A DNA stretch of 64,000 nucleotides, taken from assembly GCF_009380215.1 (NCBI RefSeq), contig NZ_WHUG01000010.1, forward strand, positions 124,001 to 188,000. The letters are read 5' to 3'. The position numbers and the translations under genes were made by a program. The notes below the pieces were generated by a model, which had not been told where the DNA came from, ran no database searches, and worked only from the letters and a program-made list of their open reading frames with translations. This DNA is from Rugamonas aquatica (GTDB taxonomy: Bacteria > Pseudomonadota > Gammaproteobacteria > Burkholderiales > Burkholderiaceae_D). Each line of letters opens with the position of its first letter. Position 1 is the first letter of the stretch. Shown here piece by piece: positions 16,957 to 25,413 of this stretch.

Positions 16957-19900
16957 ATGAACGACCCAGTATCGCCGCACATTCCGCAATCGCATCCAGA
17001 CATTCTGTACGGGGCGCCGCAAGGCGAACTGCTGCGCGAAGAAATACTGGCCGATCTGCTGGAAGCGAGCGCCGCCCGCAACCCCGGCCAGACCGCGCTG
17101 ATCTTCGGCGAGCGCCGCCTCAGCTACGGCGAACTCAACGCCCAGGCCGACCTGGTGGCGGCGCGTCTGATCGATGCGGGCGTGCAGCCGGGCCAGATCG
17201 TCGGCCTGTGGCTGCCGCGCGGGATCGAGCTGCTGGTGCTGCAAGCCGGCATCGCCAAGGCCGGCGCGGCCTGGCTGCCGGTCGATGAAGACACGCCGGT
17301 CGACCGCCTGCAAGTGTGCCTGGACGACGCCGACGGCGCCGGCGTGCTGACCTGCGCCGCCTTCGCGCCGCGCCTGGCCGATATCGGCCGCCCCGTCTGG
17401 ACCGCCGAAACACTGCTGGCCGCGCCGGCCGATGGCGCCACGCTGTCGCGCCGCGGCGCGGTTTCGCCCGACGTGCCGGCCTACGTCATCTACACCTCCG
17501 GCTCGACCGGCAAGCCGAAAGGCATCCTGATCACCCAGCGCAGCATCTGCCACTTCCTGCGCAGCGAGAACGCAGTGCTCGGCGTGACGGCGCAGGACAA
17601 GGTGTATCAAGGCTTCTCGGTCGCCTTCGACATGTCGTTCGAAGAAATCTGGATCGCCTACCTGGCCGGCGCCACGCTGTGGATCGGCCCCAAGGAAATC
17701 AGCGGCGACCCGGAAACGCTGCCGCGCATGCTCGATGAAAACCAGGTCACGGTGCTGCACGCCGTGCCTACGCTGCTGGCGCTGTTCAATCAGGAGGTGC
17801 CAAGCCTGCGCCTGATTAACCTGGGCGGCGAGATGTGCCCGGAATCGCTGGTGGAGCGCTGGTCGCGCGCCGGTCGCCAGATGTTCAACACCTACGGCCC
17901 GACCGAAGCGACGGTGTCGGCCAGCCTGGCGCGCCTGCAGCCCGGCCATCCGGTGACCATCGGCACGCCGCTGCCCAACTACGGCCTGCTGGTCATCGAC
18001 GTCAACGCCCTGCCCGCCTTGCGGCTGCTGCCGCGCGGCGAAATCGGCGAGTTGTGCATCACCGGCCCAGGCCTGGCAGCTGGTTATCTCGGTCGCCCCG
18101 ACCTGACGGCGGAAAAATTCCTGGTCAATCCCTGGTCCAGCGGCGCGCATGACGGCCGCCTGTACCGCACCGGCGACCTGGCCCGCATCGACGCCGACGG
18201 CGAAGTGCTGTGCCTGGGCCGCGCCGACGACCAGGTGAAGATACGCGGCTTCCGCGTGGAGCTGGGCGAGATCGAAGCCGTGCTGGCGCAACAGGAAGGC
18301 GTGGGCACCGTGGCCGTCCTGCTGCGCAAGGACGACGGCATCGACCAGCTGGTGGCCTACATCGTGCCGGAAGCGGGCGTGGAACTGGACAGCAAGGCGC
18401 TGCGCGCCAGCCTGGCCGCCAAGCTGCCGCCTTACATGGTCCCGGGCCGCTACGAAATGCAGGAAGCCATGCCGCGCCTGACCTCCGGCAAAATCGACCG
18501 CAAGGCGCTCAAGGCGATGCCGCTGAGCGCTCCGCCGGCCGGCGGCAGCGAAGACTCCGACTTGCCCGAGACCCCGGCCGAGGAAGCACTGTTCGCCGCG
18601 CTGGCCGCGCTGTTCCCCGGCCAACCGGTGCTGCGCCAGGCCGACTTCTTCACCGACCTTGGCGGCCACTCCTTCTTTGCCGCGCGCCTGGCCTCGGCCC
18701 TGCGCGCCGACCCGCGCTTCGCCCACATCACCGTGCGCGACATCTACCAGCAGCGCCAGATCGGCAAGATCGCGCAAGTGCTGGCCGACGCGCCCAAGGC
18801 GGCCGAAGTGGAAGCCGACTGGACGCCTCCCTCCACGCTCAAGCGCTGGACCTGCGGCCTGGCGCAAGCGGCCGCCATGCCGGCGCTGGTGGCGCTGCGC
18901 ATGGCGCAGTGGCTGGCGCCGTTCTTCACCTACCACTTCTTCACCGGCGATCCGGGCGACTCCGTGGTGCGCGCCATCGCCGCCTCGGTCGGCGTGTTCC
19001 TGCTGGCGACCATCGGCGAATTCGGCATCGCCATCGCCGGCAAATGGCTGATCGCCGGCCGCCTGAAAGCGGGCGACTATCCGCTGTGGGGCGTCACCTA
19101 CTACCGCTGGTGGCTGGCCGACCGCTTGGTCGAAGCCGCGCCGGCCTATCTGCTGAGCGGCTCATCGCTCAACGCCTGGTGGCTGCGCGCGCTGGGCGCC
19201 AAGGTGGGCAAGGACGTCATCATCGGCTCGATGACGCTACGCTCGCCAGACCTGCTGAGCATCGGCGACAACGTCAGCATCGGCAACGCCGTCAACTTCG
19301 AGAACGCCCGCGTGCAGCGCGGCCGCCTGCTGCTGGGCCAGATCACGCTGGGTGATGACGCCTGCATCAGCTCCTTCGCCGTTTTGGAGGGGAATACGCA
19401 GGTCGAAGCGCTGGGCCACCTGGAAGGCCAGTCCGCGCTGGGTGACGGCGCCCGCGTGCCGGCAGGCCGCGTGTGGGCCGGTTCGCCGGCGCGCGACACC
19501 GGCGCCTTCGACACCAACCGACTGCCGCCACGCCCGCAGGTCGGCGCCGCGCGCCGTTTGGGCGAAGGTCTGTTCTTCATCTTCGGCATCCTGCTGATCG
19601 TCACGCTGTTCTTCATGCCGGTGTTCCCGAGCTTCGTGCTGATCGACTGGTTCGACGAACAGGGCTGGCTGCCGTGGATACAGGGCGACGACGTGCGCAT
19701 CCAGCTGCTGCGCTACTTCCTGCTGGCCTTCCCCGCCAGCACGGTGTTGATCGTGCTGACGGCGATACTGTCGGCCGGCATCCGCTGGAGCGTGCTGCCG
19801 CGCCTTCAGCCGGGGCGCTCGGCCATCCACAGCAACACCTACTGCGCCAAGTGGCTGGTCAGCCAGATCCAGGAATCGAGCTTGAACGTCCTGCACGGCA

Positions 19901-20979
19901 TTTACGCGACGGTGTTCGCGCCGTACTGGTATCGCCTGCTGGGCGCCAAGGTCGGCAAGGATGCGGAGATCTCCACCGCGCTGGGCGTGGTGCCGGATAT
20001 GCTGACCCTGGGCGACGAAACCTTCATCGCCGACGCAGTGATGCTGGGTGACGAAGAAATCGATGGCGGCTGGATGATTATGAAGCCGACCGTGATTTCG
20101 CACCGCAGCTTTGTCGGCAACGGCGCCTACATCCCGGACGGCACGGTGCTGCCGGAGCATGTGCTGATCGGCGTGCATTCGCGCGCGCCGGACAACGACC
20201 AGATGAAGAGCGGCGATACCTGGCTTGGCTCGCCGCCGATCAACCTGCCCGCGCGCGAGCAGACCAGCGGCTATCCCGAGAATCTGACCTTCCACCCTTC
20301 GCCTATGCGCCGACTGGGTCGCGGGCTGATCGAGGCATTCCGCATCGTCGCCCCGCATGCGCTGGTGATTGCGGTCGGCTACACGCTGGTGCTGGCGGTG
20401 ATGCCGGCAGCAGGCGCGGGCCGCTGGGCCGAAGTGACGTGGGACTTGACGCTGGCGGGCCTGGGCTACGGCATCGGCAACTACATCTTCGTGGTGGCGC
20501 TCAAGTGGCTGCTGATCGGCCGTTACCGCAAACAATCGGAGCCGATGTGGACGCCGTTCGTGTGGCTGTCCGAAGGTGTGACCAATCTATACGAAGGCAT
20601 CGCCGTGCCGAACTTCATGCGCTACCTGCGCGGCACGCCGTGGTTGCCGCTGGCGTTCAACGTGCTGGGTTCGCGCATCGGCAAGGGCGTGTATCTGGAC
20701 ACCACCGACATCACGGAATTCGACTGCGTGCACATCGGCGACCACAGCGAACTGAATGCGCTGACCTGCCCGCAGACCCACCTGTTCGAAGACCGCGTGA
20801 TGAAGATCGACCGCGTCACCATCGGCAAAAACGTCTACATGGGGCCACGCAGCGCGGTGCTGTACAGCGCCGTCGTCGGCGACAACGCCCGCCTCGGCGC
20901 GCTGACGCTGGTGATGAAGGGTGAGCAGATTCCGGCCAACGGCTACTGGGCCGGCTGCCCGGCGGCGCCGGCGAGATGA
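16957..20979 (+). CDS. Single-module Pls/PosA-type peptide synthetase (A-T-3x TM/beta-helix)
   Basis: A 1340-residue membrane peptide synthetase with the layout of epsilon-poly-L-lysine synthetase Pls. The adenylation domain (about 35-520) has YTSGSTGKPKG (180-189), NTYGPTEATV, YRTGDLAR and GKIDRKAL. The thiolation domain (about 540-612) has DLGGHS with Ser572 for phosphopantetheine. There is no condensation, epimerisation or thioesterase domain. Instead, three repeats follow, each of membrane helices plus a left-handed beta-helix segment with hexapeptide-like repeats (for example near 735, 990 and 1235). By-eye alignment to PheA gives the pocket code D225 M226 E229 H268 I287 L289 T312 V320 S321 K512; Glu at the third place is frequent for ornithine/lysine pockets, so a basic amino acid is a reasonable guess. 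It is coupled to a phosphopantetheinyl transferase by ATGATG. Product and polymer nature are inferred. Confidence 0.88.
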   Translation: MNDPVSPHIPQSHPDILYGAPQGELLREEILADLLEASAARNPGQTALIFGERRLSYGELNAQADLVAARLIDAGVQPGQIVGLWLPRGIELLVLQAGIAKAGAAWLPVDEDTPVDRLQVCLDDADGAGVLTCAAFAPRLADIGRPVWTAETLLAAPADGATLSRRGAVSPDVPAYVIYTSGSTGKPKGILITQRSICHFLRSENAVLGVTAQDKVYQGFSVAFDMSFEEIWIAYLAGATLWIGPKEISGDPETLPRMLDENQVTVLHAVPTLLALFNQEVPSLRLINLGGEMCPESLVERWSRAGRQMFNTYGPTEATVSASLARLQPGHPVTIGTPLPNYGLLVIDVNALPALRLLPRGEIGELCITGPGLAAGYLGRPDLTAEKFLVNPWSSGAHDGRLYRTGDLARIDADGEVLCLGRADDQVKIRGFRVELGEIEAVLAQQEGVGTVAVLLRKDDGIDQLVAYIVPEAGVELDSKALRASLAAKLPPYMVPGRYEMQEAMPRLTSGKIDRKALKAMPLSAPPAGGSEDSDLPETPAEEALFAALAALFPGQPVLRQADFFTDLGGHSFFAARLASALRADPRFAHITVRDIYQQRQIGKIAQVLADAPKAAEVEADWTPPSTLKRWTCGLAQAAAMPALVALRMAQWLAPFFTYHFFTGDPGDSVVRAIAASVGVFLLATIGEFGIAIAGKWLIAGRLKAGDYPLWGVTYYRWWLADRLVEAAPAYLLSGSSLNAWWLRALGAKVGKDVIIGSMTLRSPDLLSIGDNVSIGNAVNFENARVQRGRLLLGQITLGDDACISSFAVLEGNTQVEALGHLEGQSALGDGARVPAGRVWAGSPARDTGAFDTNRLPPRPQVGAARRLGEGLFFIFGILLIVTLFFMPVFPSFVLIDWFDEQGWLPWIQGDDVRIQLLRYFLLAFPASTVLIVLTAILSAGIRWSVLPRLQPGRSAIHSNTYCAKWLVSQIQESSLNVLHGIYATVFAPYWYRLLGAKVGKDAEISTALGVVPDMLTLGDETFIADAVMLGDEEIDGGWMIMKPTVISHRSFVGNGAYIPDGTVLPEHVLIGVHSRAPDNDQMKSGDTWLGSPPINLPAREQTSGYPENLTFHPSPMRRLGRGLIEAFRIVAPHALVIAVGYTLVLAVMPAAGAGRWAEVTWDLTLAGLGYGIGNYIFVVALKWLLIGRYRKQSEPMWTPFVWLSEGVTNLYEGIAVPNFMRYLRGTPWLPLAFNVLGSRIGKGVYLDTTDITEFDCVHIGDHSELNALTCPQTHLFEDRVMKIDRVTIGKNVYMGPRSAVLYSAVVGDNARLGALTLVMKGEQIPANGYWAGCPAAPAR

Positions 20980-21548
20980 TGGAGCTGGTCGTCCATGCCT
21001 GGCCCGGCCCTGTGCCGGCGCTGCGGGATGGCCTGTTCGTCATCGGTGTTGAAACAAGCGCTCTGCGTGAACGCGCGCGTGAACAAATCCGGCTGGCGGC
21101 GCGCACGGCATTGGCCGCAGTGCTCAGCGTCGACGCCGGCGCAATCGCCATCGACAGCACGCCCGGCGAGGCGCCCCGCATCAAACTGGCTGGCGACGAG
21201 CACGCCATCGGCTGCTCATTCACGCACGAAGAAGGCTATGCGCTGGCCGCCATCAACCTGCATGGAGCGGTCGGCGTCGATGTGATGAGGGTGCAGGACA
21301 TCCAGGACTGGGACAACGTGGCACGCGACTATCTCGGCCCGGAGGTTTGCGCCGCGCTGGCTGCTGCCCCCGCCGGCAAGCGAGCTATCGGGTTCGCACA
21401 GGCCTGGACGCGGCACGAAGCCTGGCTGAAATGCCACGGCCGTCAGCTGAGCGAGTGGCAAGCCGGCGACGAAGCGTCTACCGGCATCGCCTTGCGTGGT
21501 CTGCCTGAAGGATTGGTGGGCCATCTCGCGATGGCCGGCGCGAATTAG
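20976..21548 (+). CDS. Sfp-type 4'-phosphopantetheinyl transferase
   Basis: Moves phosphopantetheine from CoA to the serine of a carrier domain, here most likely Ser572 of the synthetase just upstream. The 190-residue protein carries the two diagnostic motifs: GVDVMRVQDIQDW (100-112, magnesium-binding Asp102) and FAQAWTRHEAWLKCHG (140-155). The second motif is a variant of the usual WxxKEAxxK, with Arg-His in place of x-Lys before Glu148. The ATG overlaps the synthetase stop (ATGATGG contains both), which shows translational coupling. It is short for the family (usually about 220-240), mainly at the N-terminus. Its last bases overlap a convergent gene by 4. Confidence 0.87.
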   Translation: MMELVVHAWPGPVPALRDGLFVIGVETSALRERAREQIRLAARTALAAVLSVDAGAIAIDSTPGEAPRIKLAGDEHAIGCSFTHEEGYALAAINLHGAVGVDVMRVQDIQDWDNVARDYLGPEVCAALAAAPAGKRAIGFAQAWTRHEAWLKCHGRQLSEWQAGDEASTGIALRGLPEGLVGHLAMAGAN

Positions 21549-22060
21549 TTCGGCGCGTCGAGGAAGAAGATGGCGGTAAGTTTGGCCGGGGTTTTCTCAG
21601 TCGGCTTGTCGATCTGCACCTGGGCGCAGTCCTCGGCCACCAGGCTGCGCCAGTTGCCCACGCCGGCGGCGGAGAAGATCGTGTGCGCCTTGGAGCTCAT
21701 GCTCATGTCGATCGCCAGGCGGGCATTGCGCTCGCCGGTCTTGGCGTAGTTCACGCCGCGCAGTTCGATGCCATAGGCCGTCAGCCATGGCTCCCACAGG
21801 CCCGATTCCACGCCTTGCACGATGCGATTCAACATCTCTTCCAGCGTCAGGCCCTTCTTCTTCACCGAGCGCAGCACCGCCAGCGACGGAGCAAAGCGCG
21901 CATCGGTGCCTTGCTTACCTGCGCCGCTGTCGCCAATTGCCTTGGCTTCCTTGGAAAACGCCGCATCGCGCTCGGTGTAGTCGCGCATGCGCGAGTAGAA
22001 ATCGGCGTTCAGGAATGGATTGGCTACCCGGCCCGCAGGCGCTTGTTTTTGGTTCGTCAT
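21545..22060 (-). CDS. Uncharacterised protein, 171 residues
   Basis: I do not recognise this protein. It is soluble, without signal peptide, membrane segment or cysteine-rich region. It contains FLNADFYSRMRDYTERD near the start, a charged middle part with VKKKGLTLEEMLNRIVQGVESGLWEPWL, and ends KLTAIFFLDAPN. The start follows a weak AAGG lying in a hairpin (22066-22084). It converges on the phosphopantetheinyl transferase gene with a 4-base overlap and follows the beta-lactamase gene on the same strand after 29 bases. Codon use looks like its neighbours, so it is likely a real gene. Confidence 0.7.
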   Translation of the reverse strand: MTNQKQAPAGRVANPFLNADFYSRMRDYTERDAAFSKEAKAIGDSGAGKQGTDARFAPSLAVLRSVKKKGLTLEEMLNRIVQGVESGLWEPWLTAYGIELRGVNYAKTGERNARLAIDMSMSSKAHTIFSAAGVGNWRSLVAEDCAQVQIDKPTEKTPAKLTAIFFLDAPN

Positions 22061-22065
22061 GATCA

Positions 22066-22084
22066 GGCCTTAATGTGTAAGGCC
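22066..22084 (-). promoter_or_regulatory. Hairpin covering the ribosome site of the 171-residue gene
   Basis: Perfect inverted repeat GGCCTTA-ATGTG-TAAGGCC between the beta-lactamase stop and the next ATG on the minus strand. The AAGG that would bind the ribosome lies in the second arm. There is no T-run, so partial termination or masking of translation are both possible. Confidence 0.45.
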
Positions 22085-22089
22085 GTAGT

Positions 22090-22977
22090 TTAACCGACCC
22101 GGAACGCTTCCACGACAATCTTGCTCGCCTCGGCGAGGATCTCGCTGCGCGCTTTGTCGTCCTTGCCGGGCTGGGTGAGGTAGACCACCAGCACAATCGG
22201 CGCCTTACCGGGCTGCCAGATCACGCCGATATCGTTGGTCGTGCCGTAGTCGCCGGTGCCGGTTTTATCGGCCACCTGCCAGCCTGCGGGCACGCCGGCG
22301 CGGATACGGGTGTCGCCGGTGGTGTTCCCCAGCATCCAGTCCTTCAGCTGCTTGCGCTGCGCTGCGCCCAGCGCGTCGCCCAGCACCAGTTTGTTCAGCG
22401 ACTCCGCCATTGCCTCCGGTGTCGTGGTGTCGCGTGGATCGCCGGGCAGCGCGGTGTTGAGCTCCGTCTCGATGCGGTCCAGGCGGAATTCCGTGTCGCC
22501 GATAGAGCGCGCAAACGCCGTCACTGCGGCCGGCCCGCCGATCTGCTTCATCAGCAGGTTGGCCGCCGCGTTGTCGCTGTACTGGATGGTGGCTTCGCAC
22601 AGCGCCGCCACCGTCATGCCTTTGCCGACATGCTGTTCGGTGATCGGCGAATACGCGACCAGATCGGATTTGCGATACGCCACGCGTTTCTTCAGCAACG
22701 CCGGTTCGCGCGCCAGCACGGCGGCGGACAGCATCATCTTGAACGTGCTGCAAAACGGGAAGCGCTCGTCGGCACGGTGCAGCAGGCGACGACCGTCGGC
22801 CGTGTTCAGCGCGGCCACGCCCAGGCGGCCACCTGATTCCGCCTCCAACTTGGCCAACAGCGCGGCGGCCGACAGGGGCGTGGAGGCCGGCGGGCTATCC
22901 AGCAGATCGGCGGCGCTTGCGAAGGGGGCGGCGGCCAGCGCCAGCAACAGGGCACGGCGGGAAGCGAAAACGGTCAT
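22090..22977 (-). CDS. Class A beta-lactamase
   Basis: Secreted serine enzyme of 295 residues that opens beta-lactam rings. All class A motifs are present: Ser77-Thr-Phe-Lys80 (SxxK; Cys76 just before it), Ser134-Asp-Asn136 (SDN), Glu172 in ETELN (the Glu166 position), and Lys238-Thr-Gly (KTG). KTGTGDYGTTNDIGVIW resembles CTX-M-type enzymes, while SPITEQ, TFRLDR-like EFRLDRIETELNTALPGDPRDT and GNTTGDTRIRAGVP recall the KPC group. Cys76 has no partner at the position of the KPC Cys238, which is Gly here, so the carbapenemase disulfide is missing. The N-terminus (RRALLLALAAAPFASA) looks like a Sec or Tat signal. No ampR-type regulator adjoins it. Probably an intrinsic environmental gene; spectrum unknown. 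Confidence 0.93.
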   Translation of the reverse strand: MTVFASRRALLLALAAAPFASAADLLDSPPASTPLSAAALLAKLEAESGGRLGVAALNTADGRRLLHRADERFPFCSTFKMMLSAAVLAREPALLKKRVAYRKSDLVAYSPITEQHVGKGMTVAALCEATIQYSDNAAANLLMKQIGGPAAVTAFARSIGDTEFRLDRIETELNTALPGDPRDTTTPEAMAESLNKLVLGDALGAAQRKQLKDWMLGNTTGDTRIRAGVPAGWQVADKTGTGDYGTTNDIGVIWQPGKAPIVLVVYLTQPGKDDKARSEILAEASKIVVEAFRVG

Positions 22978-23082
22978 GGTGAACAGGTATAGTTAAAACA
23001 ATATTTCGGATCATACCAGCCGATCCTTAAGCCTGTATTCAATCGAGCGCACCCCAATTTGCGCCGGGCGTAGACTCATCGC

Positions 23083-24615
23083 ATGGCCCCTCAAGTTCTC
23101 ATCATCGGCGCCGGCCCCACCGGCCTGGTGCTCGCCATCCGGCTGGCGCGGCATGGTATCGCCGTCCGCATCGTGGACCAGAACAGCGGCCCGGGCCAGG
23201 CGTCGCGCGCCATGGCGGTGCATGCGCGCACGCTGGAGTTCTACCGCCAGCTTGGTTTTGCCGATGTTGTCGTCAACCTCGGCATCAAGATCGAAGCCAT
23301 CCACCTGCGCGAAGCCGGCGAAGACATCGCCGAACTGCGGCTCAAGGACATGGGTGCAGGCCTCAGCCCCTACCCTTTCGTGCTGGCCTTCCCTCAGGAC
23401 GATCACGAACGCTTCCTGGTCGAGCAGTTGAAGGCCCTCGGCGTAGAGGTTGAATGGAACACCGCGCTGGAGTCGTTCACGCAGGACGAATGGGGCGTGC
23501 GCGCCGTGCTGGTGCGGGGCGGCGAGCGCATCGCATGCAGCAGCGTCTACCTGTGCGGCTGCGACGGCGCCCGCAGCCGCGTGCGCGAATCGCTGAAGCT
23601 GGACTTCAGCGGCGGCACCTACGACCACCTGTACTACGTGGCCGACGTCAAAACCTCGGGGCCGGAAAACCGCGACCTGGTCGGCCACCTGGGCGCCAAC
23701 ACCTTCGCGCTGATGCTGCCGGTGCGCTCACGCGGCATGCAGCGGCTGATCGGCATCATGCCGCCGCAAGCGGAAGCCCTGCCCGAGCCGGGCTTCGAAG
23801 ACATCCGGCCGGTGCTGGAGCCGCTGCTGGGCATCCAGGTGGAACAGGTGAACTGGTTCTCGACCTACCGCGTGCATCATCGCGTGGCCTCGCAGTTCCG
23901 CGTCGGCCGCTGCTTCCTCGCCGGTGACGCCGCCCACATCCACAGCCCGGCCGGCGGCCAGGGCATGAACACCGGCATAGGCGACGCCGTCAACTTGTCA
24001 TGGAAGCTGGCCCTGGTGCTGCAGGGACGCGGCGACCCTGCCCTGCTCGACACCTACCAGGCGGAGCGCATCATTTTCGCCCGCAGGCTGGTCGCCACCA
24101 CCGACCGCGCTTTCCAGATGATCGTCTCGCAGGGCGCTGGCGGACAGTTGCTGCGCAGCTGGCTGGTGCCGCATGTGTTCCCGGTGCTGACCGGCTTTAC
24201 GGCCGCGCGCCGAGCGCTGTTCAAGGCTTTGTCGCAGGTGCAGATTCATTATCCGGACAGCCATCTGAGCGGAGGCCGCGCCGGCGAAGTGATAGGCGGC
24301 GACAGGCTGCCGTGGGTGCCGCAGCCGGATGGTCGCGACAATTTCGATGCGCTGCAAACGCTGGATTGGCAGTTGCACGTGTACGGCGAGCCCTCGCCCA
24401 CGCTGAGCACCGCCGCGCACGAACTGCTGCTGCCGCTGCACGCCTACCGATGGACCGATGCCGCCGGCGACGCGGGCCTGCTGCGCGATGCGGCCTACCT
24501 GATCCGCCCGGACATGCATGTGGCGCTGGCCCTGCCGCGCCAGGAACTCGATTCCCTGCGCGGCCTGGTGGCGCGCTACCACCTGCGCTTCGGGGCCGGC
24601 AAGTCCGAAATCTAG
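23083..24615 (+). CDS. FAD-dependent aromatic monooxygenase (PheA/TfdB-like)
   Basis: Flavoprotein hydroxylase of 510 residues of the group A family, using NAD(P)H and O2 on an aromatic or polycyclic substrate. It has the dinucleotide fold IIGAGPTGLVLAIRLAR, the second FAD motif CDGARSRVR, and GDAAHIHSPAGGQGMNTGIGDAVNLSWKLA. A C-terminal thioredoxin-like domain is partly visible (RPDMHVALAL) but short. TAGACT lies 6 bases before the ATG and no ribosome site is seen, so it may be read from a leaderless message. It shares the four bases CTAG with the stop of the convergent methyltransferase gene. Substrate cannot be named. Confidence 0.88.
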   Translation: MAPQVLIIGAGPTGLVLAIRLARHGIAVRIVDQNSGPGQASRAMAVHARTLEFYRQLGFADVVVNLGIKIEAIHLREAGEDIAELRLKDMGAGLSPYPFVLAFPQDDHERFLVEQLKALGVEVEWNTALESFTQDEWGVRAVLVRGGERIACSSVYLCGCDGARSRVRESLKLDFSGGTYDHLYYVADVKTSGPENRDLVGHLGANTFALMLPVRSRGMQRLIGIMPPQAEALPEPGFEDIRPVLEPLLGIQVEQVNWFSTYRVHHRVASQFRVGRCFLAGDAAHIHSPAGGQGMNTGIGDAVNLSWKLALVLQGRGDPALLDTYQAERIIFARRLVATTDRAFQMIVSQGAGGQLLRSWLVPHVFPVLTGFTAARRALFKALSQVQIHYPDSHLSGGRAGEVIGGDRLPWVPQPDGRDNFDALQTLDWQLHVYGEPSPTLSTAAHELLLPLHAYRWTDAAGDAGLLRDAAYLIRPDMHVALALPRQELDSLRGLVARYHLRFGAGKSEI

Positions 24616-25340
24616 CGCTGCGCCGCGACCAACAGCATCATCGGCCGGTCCAATTCTTCGGCCAGGCCGGGATTGGCGGCCACCTGGTCTGCCGTCGGCG
24701 CCCATTCCTGCACATGGCGCACATTGAAGCCCGCATGGATCAGCACATTGAGCGTGGTGCCGATGGTGCGGTGATATTTCAGCACGCCCTTGGCCAGCCA
24801 GTCGGTGCGCCGTGGTCCTTCAATGGAATAGCCGTCCAGCGGCCAGATCCTGCGGCCGTCGGCGGACGCCGTCCATCCTGGTTGCGAGGGCGCCATGTAG
24901 ACCGGATGCTCGATCGTGAACACAAACTGCGCGCCCGGAGCCAGCGATTGATGGATGGTCGCGGCTAGCTTGCCGAAATCCTCGATGTAGTGGAAGGCCA
25001 GTGAGCTGTAGGCAAAATCGAACGCGCCGGCGGGCAGCGACAGCTGCTCCAGATCGGCGATCTGATAGTCGATATTGGCGGCCTGCGTGCTGGCCTTGGC
25101 CCGGGCGATCATCTGTTCGGACAGGTCCAGCGCCAGCACCTGCGCGGCGCCCTGCCCGCTGGCCCAGCGGGCGAACCAGCCGAAGCCGCAGCCCAGGTCG
25201 ACCACGCGCTTGCCTTTGAGCTCAGGCAGCATCGCGCGGATGGCCGGCCATTCGGGTGCGCCGTCCAGGCCATGCACGGAACGCGGCAGCTGGCTGTAGC
25301 CGGCGAAGAATTCGGGTTGGTCGTAAATATTCTGTGCCAT
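24612..25340 (-). CDS. Class I SAM-dependent methyltransferase
   Basis: A 242-residue cytoplasmic methyltransferase of the UbiE/type-11 type. Motif I is VVDLGCGFGWFARWA, the acidic end of strand 2 is ALDLSEQMI, motif II is ADLEQLSLP and FDFAYSSLAFHYIEDF follows. The later VFTIEHPVYMA and DGYSIEGPRRTDWLAKGV resemble small-molecule methyltransferases; the substrate is unknown. The start at 25340 is chosen because GGAGGATCGC precedes it; an ATG four codons upstream contains that site. It is convergent with the monooxygenase gene and divergent from the YdeI-like gene. Confidence 0.88.
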   Translation of the reverse strand: MAQNIYDQPEFFAGYSQLPRSVHGLDGAPEWPAIRAMLPELKGKRVVDLGCGFGWFARWASGQGAAQVLALDLSEQMIARAKASTQAANIDYQIADLEQLSLPAGAFDFAYSSLAFHYIEDFGKLAATIHQSLAPGAQFVFTIEHPVYMAPSQPGWTASADGRRIWPLDGYSIEGPRRTDWLAKGVLKYHRTIGTTLNVLIHAGFNVRHVQEWAPTADQVAANPGLAEELDRPMMLLVAAQR

Positions 25341-25413
25341 GCGATCCTCCATGCCCCGGCGGCGGGCCGGGTATAATTATTTTTTTGCCACTGTTGATAC
25401 CAAGAGGTGCACT

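Noticed and set aside
16858..18936. Long open frame of 692 codons on the minus strand opposite the peptide synthetase
   Set aside because: Its protein is rich in Arg, Gln, His and Ala without any domain and mirrors the codon pattern of the true gene; such antisense frames are common in GC-rich DNA.
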